A DNA stretch of 64,000 bases, from NCBI GenBank assembly GCA_037157565.1, contig JAZHRO010000003.1, positions 39,569,001 to 39,633,000 on the forward strand, written 5' to 3'. The stretch is from Thalassia testudinum (lineage: Eukaryota; Streptophyta; Magnoliopsida; Alismatales; Hydrocharitaceae). Both the position numbers and the translations under genes were made by a program. Shown here piece after piece: positions 42,741 to 53,186 of this stretch. The notes below the pieces were generated by a model. It had not been told where the DNA came from and did no database searches. It saw nothing but the letters and a program-made list of their open reading frames with translations. Numbering within the stretch: the stretch's first letter is position 1; every line of letters starts with the position of its first letter.

Positions 42741-45419
42741 TGTTTGAAGCACTGAATCGGTGTTTAAGAGTGTTGCGTTGTAGTACAGCCGAAATGGCAT
42801 TCAAAACATATACAATTCTATTACTCGAATATATTCCAAGGTCAAACAAAAGGAGCAAATGGAATTCACGCACTAATCTCAACAATAAATGCAAATTGAA
42901 CACATAATACTACTCAAAATCTAATTAGCAATGTAGAGTATGAGTATATGAAGAGTAAAAAGAAATTTAGATAAAATAATGGAGAGCATATGAAAATAAG
43001 ACGACATAAAATACGTAGGCTATAGTACTCTTCATTCCTTAACTTTCTCTGCCTTTCTTCTTCTTCTTCTCTGCCTTCTGCCTTTGGCCTTCTTCTTTCC
43101 TTTCTTTCTTCTTCTTCTTTTCTACCTCTTGCCTTTGGCCTTGTTCTTTTCTTTCTTCTACCTGCGGTCCTACTCTCCTTCCTCTCTTCTCTTCTTCTTC
43201 AACTTCTTCCTTCAACCCTACTATGCCCTCTAAATCCAACAAAGTGTCAAAGGCAAACTCCTCAGAGCAAAACACCCCTTCCCCTATGTATCTCCCCTCT
43301 CTCTTTCTCCCTTTCCTATTTTAGAATCACTCCCCTAAAGCCTTTAACCGGTCGGGTAATCGGACCTTATGGAGACCTGGGTCTAGGCTCACTAGCATTG
43401 TGGTAAGCGAGGAGTGAAGGGTAGTCGGGTAGTTGGGTTTGGCCAGGTGCGCGGGTTATGTCGCGGACGAGTCCGGTGAGAGAGGGGAGAAGGACCTCAC
43501 CCTCATTGTTGGAGGAGAAGAGCCTCTGGCACTTTTACAATTTATTTTGCTGCAGGCGTCTTTCCACTTCCGAGGTGGGACTAAATGTCCCACCTATCTT
43601 CCGCGTGCTGCAGCAGCAGATGAGGCCTCCAATTAGTGAGGCTACCAAGGTTGAAACCTTTGCTTGATGGCTTAGATGCGCGCCTACCTCAAGTCCTCAC
43701 ACCCGGGGGTAGCAATCTGTGACAAAGCAAGACCTGGGATCACAGTAAGCAAGCTTCAAGCATGGTAGCAATGGCGGACCATGGCCAGATAGTTAAAATC
43801 AAGAACAAGGGCCTTGTGGCCATAGCAGAACGTTCAGCAAGGCCACCGTTGCTTGGAAAATGGGACGGTGGCCGTGGCATGAAGCAATGGTGGCTATGGT
43901 GGCCAAATAGTGAAGGGAATGGATGGTGAATGTGGGTCTGTTCGGGGAGGTATTTGGATGGTTGATGGGGTGATTCGAGTGAGGGAAAATGATTTATGAG
44001 GTGTGGCAGAGGTTGTAGTGTGGTTGGCAAGGTGGATGGAGGTTTGGAGAGACGGGAGCACCTCGGCGGAGGTATTGTCGGAGATAGAGAAGGTGATGGT
44101 GGTCAGTGGCGTCGGTGGATGATTTTGGGAAATAAAGAGAGGGAAAGAAAGTGTGGGAATGAGGTAACTTAAGAAACCTAATCTAAGGACGAAAGGGAAG
44201 GGAATCCCATGCCGGTTTGGTTGCTGGACGTGGGGAAGACGAACACCTACGTTAGTGAGGTGACGGCTAAGACGGGGCAGAGGTGACATCGGCGGTATTG
44301 CGCAACGTGGAGGACTATGGTGGAGGTAACCCAGCCACTGGTGTTGTGGTTGAGCGACAAGAGAGTGAGGGAGAAGCTGCCAGAGCTTGTTGAGGATTGT
44401 GGCCGAAGTGGAAAGAAGAATATGAGGGAATCAGGCCCAATTTCAAGTTGGGAGAATGCGGTTGGATCTGGGGCTTCTTAAAGAGGTCATCGGAGAGAGA
44501 TTTATGCTTGGAAGCCAAGCTTCAAAACAAAGAATGGTTGTCGATGATGCAACTCTGAAGTGACCCACAACTCTCATGCATTCACATGAGAGATTGGGGA
44601 AGAATTAGGGCATCAAACAGGGTTCATATTGGAGGGATTTTCTTAGAGAATCTCCCTTTCAATTTTGGAGGGGATTCTCTGAGAAATCAAGGAGAACTCT
44701 CCTTTCAAAGCTCGCCGGAGTAGGATTCCTCTACTATAAAGGTAGAGGGACCTATTTGTGAAAATGATGAAGAAGCTTGCGGGCTGATTGAAGGGTTTTT
44801 GAAAGTTAGGGGTAGAAATGTAACCAGACAGGACCTTTTTGCAAACTAGGTCAAGATGAGTTCCCCTTAGGACCAAATTTTGGTACAAACCTAATTTGAA
44901 CCTAAGGAATCCAATGGTGAAGTTAGATTTTGGGTTTGACCACGTTTGACTAAGAAATTTATGCAAAAGCCAAAATTAGGGCAAATATCAGTCTGAGACC
45001 CTATTCTAGGTCAAGATGGGTTCTAATCGGTAGATTGATGGTCCTAAACCATAGACAATATTTTCATATGATTTTTTTAAGATTTAAGTAAAATTTATCC
45101 TGACCAGAACCTTGGTTAATCAGGTGGGTCTGTTTTAGGGTTTTAAGAAGTCATTTAATTCACAGAACACACACAAACCCTTTTCTGTCTAATCCACCCC
45201 ACTTATAATCTTATTAAGACCATTTGACCTTTGTTCAAGTCCTGAGGGAACCCATGGTTGTACTGCACCAGTAAAATTGTCGTTTTAGCCATAGTTTCTT
45301 GTTTCTTTCTCAGAAAGGTTAAGTAGTGAGTTATGCCCTTTAGTAGGTTATGTAGGAGCATCTATTCTCTACATTGGGTCAAAATGAGCTAGTTAGGCCT
45401 CATGACTATGTTCCCATCA
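42741..45419 (-). repeat. 5' LTR of element F (2679 bases)
   Basis: Starts TGTTTGAAGC and ends TTCCCATCA; pairs with 30032-32710. A CTT-rich stretch lies at 43050-43210 and the TATA-like box near 44733-44739. Confidence 0.88.
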
Positions 45420-46965
45420 AACCATGTTCAACCACCTGAGTATGTGCTTGTGGGTCCCTTTGATTCTTGTACCCTTAGGCTCTATTGCTCTGATTTTGCA
45501 CATTGCGCAGGTTGGGTATGGGTTGGGATGGCAGAGATCTAGGTTGTTGGGTGTTAGCAATTAACTAGAATTGCATGTTATCCAATGATGTCTTCATTTG
45601 CTGCATAAGTTGAAGCATAGACCCTTGCATTTCCACCATCTGTCGGTTTAAATCAGCCCGCCCTGTAGGTTGTTGGGCATTCCAAGATGACTGAGTAACC
45701 AATCTCGAGGGCAACTGGGTATATACTTGACCCTGACACATAGGTCTTTGAGATGCATAGTTGTTGGGTCGAGTTTGGGTCTATTGCCCCTAAATTTTCC
45801 AGGAGAAGTTGAGGTGGTTCCTCCAACCCGAGTTATAAGTGTTGCAATACAGGTTGGACTTAACATTCTCCTGCATTGGATATGCAACCTCATAGGATGA
45901 GGATGGAGAGAAGGAAGGATTAGAAAAACTGGGATCAAAGCCCCCAACTTTGAACCTGTAAGTTTTCGAGAAATCCTGGCTCACAGGTTGAGACGATTCA
46001 AGTTGGTTCACGAACTCACGCCCTGTGGGAGCTCGTGAGGAATGGAATCCCGAATTATGAAATGGAGTAGGTGTAGAAGTGTTTCCTAGATTCCCAATCA
46101 TCCGTTCTTCCATTCTCTTAGCAACCAAGTCCATTTTATCTAGTTTATTACAAATCAATTCCATGTCAAATGAGTGAAAATCCTGGATCTCATTAGCACT
46201 TGACCAGGGTTATTGGGACCGGTTGAATGCATCCATGGAGGCATGATTAATTGAGTTCTCGCTCATTTCCTCAAACAGGTCGGAAGCACTATCTGCAATG
46301 CTATTGAGGAAATTGCATCCGTAGGAGGCATCCACGTGATTACAGAGTTGTTCAACCAACCTGTGATAGAAAATCTACTTGAGTTGCCATTTCGGCACCT
46401 TGTGGTGTGGATACTTCCTCAAAAGTTCTTGGAATCGCTCCCAAGCACCATGAAACAATTGCCCCGGCCGTTGGGTGAAAGTGGTAATCGTCCGTCGCAA
46501 GGCATTGGTCCTTCCAATAGGGAAGAATTTCTTCAAGAAAGCTGAATTAAGAGCAGCCCAAGTTTCTATCGGCCTTCCTATGGTTCGATACCAATGTGCG
46601 GCCTTATTCCTGAGAGAGTGGAGGAAGAGCCTCATTATCATTTGCTCTTCGTTCACATTCCTTGCTCTGGTTGTCTGAACAAAAGTGGTCAGATCCTCCA
46701 CGTACTGGAGTAGGCCCTTTGAGCCAAGCCCATGGAAATGCTTAATCAGACTTAAGACTTGGGGCTTGATTTCTATGTCCCTGGTGGGAATCATGACGTC
46801 GGGATGTTCCCCATAGTTTGAAGGATCATAAAAATCCTTCAAGGGCCGAGCGCCCTAACCATGCATACATTGGAACCACTACTGCATCTGCTGCAATTCT
46901 TCCAACTGCCTCTGAATCAGCTCCTACTTGTTTGTGGGCGGGGGAGGTGGTTGTTGATCAGCCAT
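45420..46965 (-). pseudogene. gag: gag of element D, N-terminal and core part (split by element F)
   Basis: Starts at the minus-strand ATG at 46963-46965 (MADQQPPPPP). Three in-frame stops lie in the N-terminal arm. The core is open at 46375-46842 with DFYDPSNYGEHPDVMIP, GLGSKGLLQYVEDLTTF, AAHWYRTIGRPIETW and WERFQELLRKYPHHKVPKW, typical of the retrotransposon gag domain. After SDLFEEMSENSINHAS (near 46280), an open piece (45790-46164) holds the knuckle-proximal CNTYNSGWRNHLNFSW. It then reaches the F junction at 45420 and continues at 30031. Confidence 0.87.
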
Positions 46966-47618
46966 GGGATATGCTTGGCTATAGTTCATCCTCTGCCTCG
47001 AAGAATGGTCTAAAGGTCCTTCCAATCTAGGGTTCAATGATCTCCTTCTAAGCATACACTAAAAGTCGGAAGGACGAGGAAGAGGAGCCCAGAAGCACAA
47101 AAGTACAAGCCTGTCCTTAGGTCGGGTAGCCTAAAGGTTCACAGACTCTTAGAATTCATCCTAAGATTATGGACGATTTACTATACTTATGTCCAGGCAA
47201 TCCAACCTGTTAGGAGGGACTAGGGAGAAGGTTCTTCCTTTGGCTTGCACCTTCGATTCCTAGTGTACCCCCTAGCCGCAGTCGTTTGACGGTACTCCAC
47301 TAGCTAGACATCAGATTGACTAGTATAAGTAGGTTAATCGTGAACAATCTCAATCTGGGTCTCGACAAGCGAACCAGTCTTTAGGGCCAATGTCTAATCA
47401 ATTGTAGTTAGGCTTGGGATAAAAGGGCTTTAGGAAAGTGATGGACCCTTAATGGGTTGTGCCTTTAATGATTTGTTTGAGAATGTGTGAATGTGCATAA
47501 CAAAGAAGTTTTCAAGCAAGATTATTAATGATGAGGTGAGTTTTAGGGTTCGAATCTTGCTTAGTAGCTTTTAGGATTCAAATATTAGGTGCATTCAACA
47601 AACTTTTGTGAGGCAAAT
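46966..47618 (-). other. Leader of element D, gag-proximal part
   Basis: No gene. Contains the shared block near 47214-47243 (reverse complement of GGAAGAACCTTCTCCC) and CTAGCTAG near 47300. Confidence 0.6.
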
Positions 47619-50534
47619 TGTTGATGAGGAAAACTACGCATTCAGAGTTGGATTCAAAAACCCATCGTTGTTGTTCAAGTCGCGAAGAAATATGTTCGAC
47701 GGATAAAATTTATACCAAAAATTTGTAATGAAGTTTCAGGTCAAACATAGGGAGGCTGCATCGATCTCAAAATTCATAGTTAAATTTTTTTGTATTTTTG
47801 TTTAAAAGGAAAAATAATCACAATGGAATCGATTTAAACAATAAGTGAGAGAGAACATTCACTTGATATTTGAATAATTTTTTAAAACTAAGAAAGCAGG
47901 AAATGATTACACTAGAATGTAGGAAATTTTTACACTAGAAAGAGGGAAAATTCTACTCTAGAAAGTGGAAAAAGAAGGGAGAGAGAACTTATCCTCCTCG
48001 GCAAATGCTTGGAGGACGAGTCGGATGGAGGCGATGCCTGGAAGACAAAGGATGAGGCTGGAAAAAGGAGGATGAGGTCGGAAGAACGGGAACGAGGCAG
48101 CTCGTCATCACCGTCGTGGGATCCACTTCCGGAACAAGGGTGAAAACTTGGTTTTAGCTCTTGAGGAGCATCCTGGGTGTAGGACAAGCTTCTCTTAAAC
48201 TTTGGAGAGGGAGGGAGGAGAAGGAACGGATGAGAAATTCGTATGGTAGTGGTCTCCTTTTATAGTTGCAAGGAGTGGGGGCATTTTGGACATCAGGGCC
48301 TTTAGTGATGGATTTATCCATCACTAAAGGCTTGAACATGACCGATGTGCGTGCGTCACGTGTACCCGCTCCTCTTGCGTGCCCTAATGCTCATGCAAGT
48401 TTGGATTGATCTTACGGTAGAGATCGATCCTCGCCCGCGCCTTCAAAAGTCCTCTACTGCGTGCCCTTGTTCGATGAGGCATGCAAACATGCGTCATCAT
48501 GTGCGAATGCGATCAACAATTCTCCACGCACCATGCCTCCTCCCTTGGGCTTCCTGAGCTTGATCTGACGACCCAATTGTGCCTGTGCCCGTGCCTGTCT
48601 TAATTGAGGTGCTTGGCGCAGCTCGAATGCACGCCCTTCACTTGCGAACGGATGCTCGACTGCTACGCTGAGCGCCCATCTTTGTCGTGCGGATGAGTTG
48701 AGTGTGCGACTCTTACGGCAGTTAGATGGGCATCCAACGGTGGAGATTCGCCAAGCAGGTGAAGAAGAGAAGCGGAGGCAAGTCCTTGGCATTGGTTGGG
48801 TGAATGAGATGGCACCACGTGGCACCATCTTCGCTGTCCATCTTCTAAGTATTGTAGATGGCGCCACGGGTGTCGGATTGGATCGATTTTCGTGCTGTTA
48901 GGTTGCGACCATCGATCTGAACCCATCTGTATGGTCGAATTTGTCATCTAAGGTGAAAATTAATGCCATCTTGGCCCTTTATCTTTAGGGTTCCTCGGTC
49001 TCTATCTGGTGCAACGGATGTCCGATCAGGGCGATCTTGGATTCTTTGAACTCCAATCATCACCCTAATCAGATCCGTACGCTTGATATTTGAATAATGT
49101 TTTACAACTATGAAAGCAGGAAATGATTACACTAAAAAGAAGGAAATTATTACACTAGAAAGTAGGAAAACTCTACTCTAAAAAGCAGAAAAAGAAGGGG
49201 AGAAAAGTTCTCCTCCACAATGAATGCTTGGAGGATGAGCAGGATGGAGGTGATGATTGGAAGACGTAGGACGAGGAAGGAAGAAGGAGGACGAAGTCGG
49301 AAGAACGGGAATGAGGCAGCATGTCATCGTCATTGCGAGATCCACTTTTGGAATGTGGGCGAAAGCTTGGTTTTAGCTCTTGAGGACCATCCAGGGTGTG
49401 GTACAAGCTTCTCTTAAGCTTTGGAGAGGGAGAAAGGAGAAGGAGGGGATGAGAAATTCATAGGGTAGGGGTCTCCTTTTATAGTTGCATGGAGTAGGGG
49501 AATTTTGGTATTTTAATTTCGAAAAACATTAATTCAGAGCCTTTAGTAACAGATTTATCCGTCACTAAAGGCCTGAACGTGGCCGACGCATATGCGCCCA
49601 CTCATCTTCCGCGCCCTAACTCTCATGCATGTTTGGATTGAGCTCAGCCTTCCGATCATGAGATCGGACGGTCAACTTTGATCCTCGCTCGCACCTTCAA
49701 AACTCCTCTACTACGTGCCCGCGTGCCATGAGGCTTGCAAACACGCGTCATCGCACGCGTATGTGATCAACTCTTCTCTACGTGCCACGCCTCCTCCCCT
49801 AGGCCGCTCGATCTTGATCTGATGGCCCAATTGCACCTGCTCCCATGCACATCTGAATTGAGGTGTTTGGCGTGGCTCAAACGCGCGCCCTTCCCTCGCG
49901 AAGGGGTGCTTGATCGCTATGCTGAGTGCCCATCTTTGTCGTGCAGATGAATTGAGTGCGTAGCTCTTGCAGCCGTTGGATGGGCATCCAACGGTGGAGA
50001 TTCATCGAACGTGTGAAGAAGAGAAGTGAAGGTAGGTCCTTTGGGTTGGTTGGGCGGTTGAGATGTCACCACGTGGTGCCATCTTGGCCGTCCATCTTCT
50101 GAGTATTGTAGACGGTGCCACAGGTGTTGGATTGGACTGATTTTTGCATTGTCAGGCTGCGACCATCGATCCAAACCCATCCGTGCGGTCAGATTTGTCA
50201 TATGAGGTGCAGATTAACATCATCTTGGCCCGTGATCGTTAGGGTTCCTCGATCTTTATTTAATGCTACGGATATCCAATCAGAGCGATCTTGGAGTCGT
50301 TGAACTCCAATCATCGCCCTAATCAGATCTGTACGGTTGGTTCTTCGATCCGAGGCCTGGATTAACAAGATGCTTTGTCCCTGGCCATAATGGAGATAAT
50401 TACTATACAATTTATACAACTTGACCTAAATGCATGACTATGCATGTTATGCAATATTTACAGTATATGATGCTAATATGGTAAAAGAACATGCATTAAT
50501 AGACATTTTAGGATAGTCAGATGTATGCACATCA
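47619..50534 (-). repeat. Element H: solo LTR with an internal 1.2-kb tandem duplication
   Basis: A G/B-type LTR (starts TGTTGATGAGG, ends CACATCA) with no internal region, inserted in the leader of D. Flanks are CAAAT (47614-47618) and CAAAC (50535-50539), four of five matching. It is 2916 bases long because a segment is present twice: 47862-49080 and 49081-50334. Each copy has its own TATA box (48258-48264 and 49477-49483), TTTAGTGA palindrome (48298-48331, perfect 16-base arms; 49539-49572) and G-box palindrome (48807-48830 and 50061-50084). The copies are clearly diverged, so the duplication is old or came from recombination between two different LTRs. Confidence 0.82.
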
Positions 50535-51122
50535 CAAACCAAGTTTTGAAAGCACGAATTCAAGTGTTTTTTCTTTATAAATCAAGAAAATATGGAGTGC
50601 CTAGCTTGACCTAAATATTGAATCCTATACACCACTGGTTAAGGCACACAAAAAGGTGATTAACCAATTATGACTCTACTCCCTTATGTGTTGAATTGGT
50701 GTACTAGTTCCACAGGTCGGAATCCCGATTGAGTAGATGAAAATCAACTTATGTTATGTGCCTCACATATGGGTGTATAAAGTGTTTAAATTGATTTATC
50801 CCACAGAAAGTAACTTTTTATTTTATTTTTTATAAAATGCTAGGGTGAGATGGGTGAAGGTGGCAAACAACACACACAAAAATCTATCTTAGGGTTTATG
50901 CAAACACTTAAGTAGATTAAGTTTTGTTTATGGGTATGGCGAAATGAAACTAGTGGGGGGGATGTGGGGGACACATACAAAGCACTCTACCTACACTTTA
51001 CTTCAATCTACCGCACTTGGATCTCCTTGTTAGGGTACCTGTAAGACAATAGATCAGAGATATGACAGGTTAGTGCTGTGTAAATGCAAGGAAGAGTAGA
51101 AAATAAAAAGTAAATTCCGTTG
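50535..51122 (-). other. Leader of element D, PBS-proximal part
   Basis: No gene. Continues the D leader exactly after H; related to B 2110-2790 and G 37800-38450. Confidence 0.6.
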
Positions 51123-51142
51123 CCTCCCCGACAACAGTGCCA
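51123..51142 (-). promoter_or_regulatory. Primer binding site of element D (tRNA-Asp-like)
   Basis: The minus strand reads TGGCACTGTTGTCGGGGAGG, three bases from the LTR. Confidence 0.75.
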
Positions 51143-51145
51143 AAA

Positions 51146-52874
51146 TGATTGAACGTGTTTCGTGTGCTTGAAACGAGGGTTAAGAGTAACCCATCGTTGT
51201 AGTTGCAAAACTCGTTTATCAAATAAAATTTTACCAAAACTCCAAGGGAGTCCCAGGTTAAACACAAGGAGGCGATATTTACTTTAGTTGAAAACTGCAC
51301 TTCATTTTGTTTGTTTTTGGTATTTTGAAGTTTTATTTCTTTTTGTATTTTTGAAACAACATGCCAAGTAGAATAAATTCACAAGAGAGATGGAACAAAT
51401 AACATACATTTCACAATTGTCTATTACAATAATCTATGGAATCATAAAAAGAAAGGGAGGTGAGAAGGAATCTCCCGAATCAGCTATTCGGCTAGACAAT
51501 GGTGCCTGGCTAAACGTTGGACAAAGGAGGTGAGATGTAGGACGACATCGGATAGAGGAAAGCTTCATCATGGCTCCGGAATCGAGGTGAGGAGGCAGAG
51601 ATGATCTACTACTGGAATGGAGGTAAGAGGATGGCTCCAAGGCGACCCATGAATGGGGATGGGAAGATGGAGGAATATTTCATGGGACAGAGGTTCGTTA
51701 TACTAATAGGAGCCTTGGAAGCTTGAGAGTACCTTTAACGGAGCGTTGGTAGGCTTGCCATAGTTTAGGAGTAGGTAGAGATGTAGAGGAATGGGCAGTG
51801 TAGGGGTGTTTATATTGCGATGGGAGGAGAAGCATCCCACCTTTAGACATTCAACGATAGCAACAAGCCTCACTAATGGCTCCTCAAGCTGTCGCCAAAA
51901 GATCTGTGCCTCTTCAATGCCTTCGTTGGTGCATGCACTGCGTAGGTCATTTAGTGACAACTGAACTGCCACTAAAGGCCCACTTTTCTATCGCTGCAAA
52001 TCCTGCACCTGCCACTTTTGCCTACCTACTGTCGCTGAGGTTGGATGCGCCGCAGCCATTGGATTCAGAAGTGAACGGCTGAGATGTTGTGGAGATCGCA
52101 CCTTTTGATTGCACGTGAGATGGTGCATTCTTAAGGAGCATCAGCGGCCATGTGCAGCAACCGTGCTCATCTAACGGTGCCACGTGGTGATGCCTCCTCC
52201 ACTAGATTACGCCCGCGCTTATCCAACGAGCGTAATTCGATTGTACCTACTCATCGCGAGATTGCCTCCCCTACTGTGGCTCAAGCTCGCACTCGCGGTT
52301 TGCTAGCATGTTTCTTCACCAATGCGCCAAGGCCACGGCTTGTCGAGTGGAGTGAGTGGTGCGGTTGCGCATCTCAACCATTGGTTGAAGATCCAACAGC
52401 CGAGATGAGGCCATCCTTGAGCTGCCTGAGGCTGGGTGAGGAGTTTAGCCGTGGGGCGCACATCTCAACTATTGGATTGAGATCCAACAGCTAGGATCTC
52501 ATCTTGTGGCTGGTTTGGGGATGCCTTGGCTTAGGTGGGGCGGCCTGGATGGCGCCACATGATGCCATCTGGGCCGTCCGTCTTTTTCTTCTTGCGGTGG
52601 GTGCTACAGAGCTCTGATCGGGGTGATTCTCGATTGACGAACTGCGATCATAACTCTGAATCTAGCCGTACAGTCAGATTCTTCATCCGAAGCATGTAAA
52701 GATGTCACACTTCCTCCTGGTCATGTAAAATGATAGAATTAATCTACATAATAAACAACTATCCTAAATGCAATGCAATGGATGCTTGTGAAATATTTAT
52801 ATCATAATATGCAATGCTAGGCTTAGGAATTACCGTAAATAAGAATTTTGTGATGAATTTATGTGTGTTTATTA
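51146..52874 (-). repeat. 5' LTR of element D (1729 bases)
   Basis: Pairs with 12464-14205. Starts TGATTGAACG; the outer end TTA replaces CA. Palindrome halves at 51946-51980 and a decayed G-box palindrome at 52547-52570 (CACATG). Confidence 0.9.
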
Positions 52875-52879
52875 GATAC
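52875..52879. repeat. Target-site duplication of element D, right copy
   Basis: GATAC, identical to 12459-12463. Confidence 0.9.
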
Positions 52880-53186
52880 TTTAGGACCTGAACACTTAGA
52901 CTCTTCAGGACTTCGGACTTAATTAGCACAAGTGTCTACTAAAATGTGACTTGGTCTTGAGTCCTCCACAAGTTAATTTTTTTTAATTTCGTAAATAAAT
53001 TTGGATGATAAGTACATAACTTATCAACCTGCCCTTCAATTTGAGAGGACTTTAAGTCTAAGCATCTACAAACTATATGCACTAACTCACTTTTCAGTGG
53101 TTTTTATGGAAATTAGGTAGCTAATGAACCTTTTAGGGTGGTATGGCTGGCAAGTTGTCGGTGACAACAGCTCAGTGGCCGATTGT
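52880..53186 (+). mobile_element. Element A, unit A2 resumed: part of its 3' untranslated region
   Basis: Homologous to A1 6555-6860: TTTAGGACCTGAACACTTAG, the inverted repeat GATAAGT/ACTTATC at 53007-53025, and the first GGCTGGCAAG block from 53147. It breaks at GATTGT, where A1 reads on to CCAGAGCC; element I starts there. Confidence 0.82.

Larger units (their letters stand above)
30032..45419 (-). mobile_element. Element F: non-autonomous LTR element carrying ORF-Y
   Basis: Minus-strand order: 5' LTR 42741-45419, PBS, leader, ORF-Y (split by G), PPT1-like tract, 3' untranslated region, PPT2, 3' LTR 30032-32710. Both LTRs are 2679 bases by my boundaries. It is inserted in gag of D. Flanking bases are GACCC (30027-30031) and AACCA (45420-45424), which match at three of five positions, so the duplication has decayed or a boundary is off by a base. 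The LTRs differ at about 13% over the first 120 bases. No gag, protease or pol motif is present. Its own length without G is about 10.1 kb. Confidence 0.85.
12464..52874 (-). mobile_element. Element D: Athila/Tat-like element with gag-PR-RT-RH-IN, now split by E, F and H
   Basis: Minus-strand order: 5' LTR 51146-52874, PBS, leader, gag, PR, RT, RNase H, integrase, PPT1, 3' untranslated region, PPT2, 3' LTR 12464-14205. It is flanked by a perfect GATAC duplication, and the A2 sequence continues across it. It spans about 40 kb only because E (10.4 kb), F (15.4 kb, including G) and solo LTR H (2.9 kb) lie inside; its own length is about 11.7 kb. The two LTRs differ at roughly one base in eight over the first 135 bases, so it is old. 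Every ORF is broken. Confidence 0.88.
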
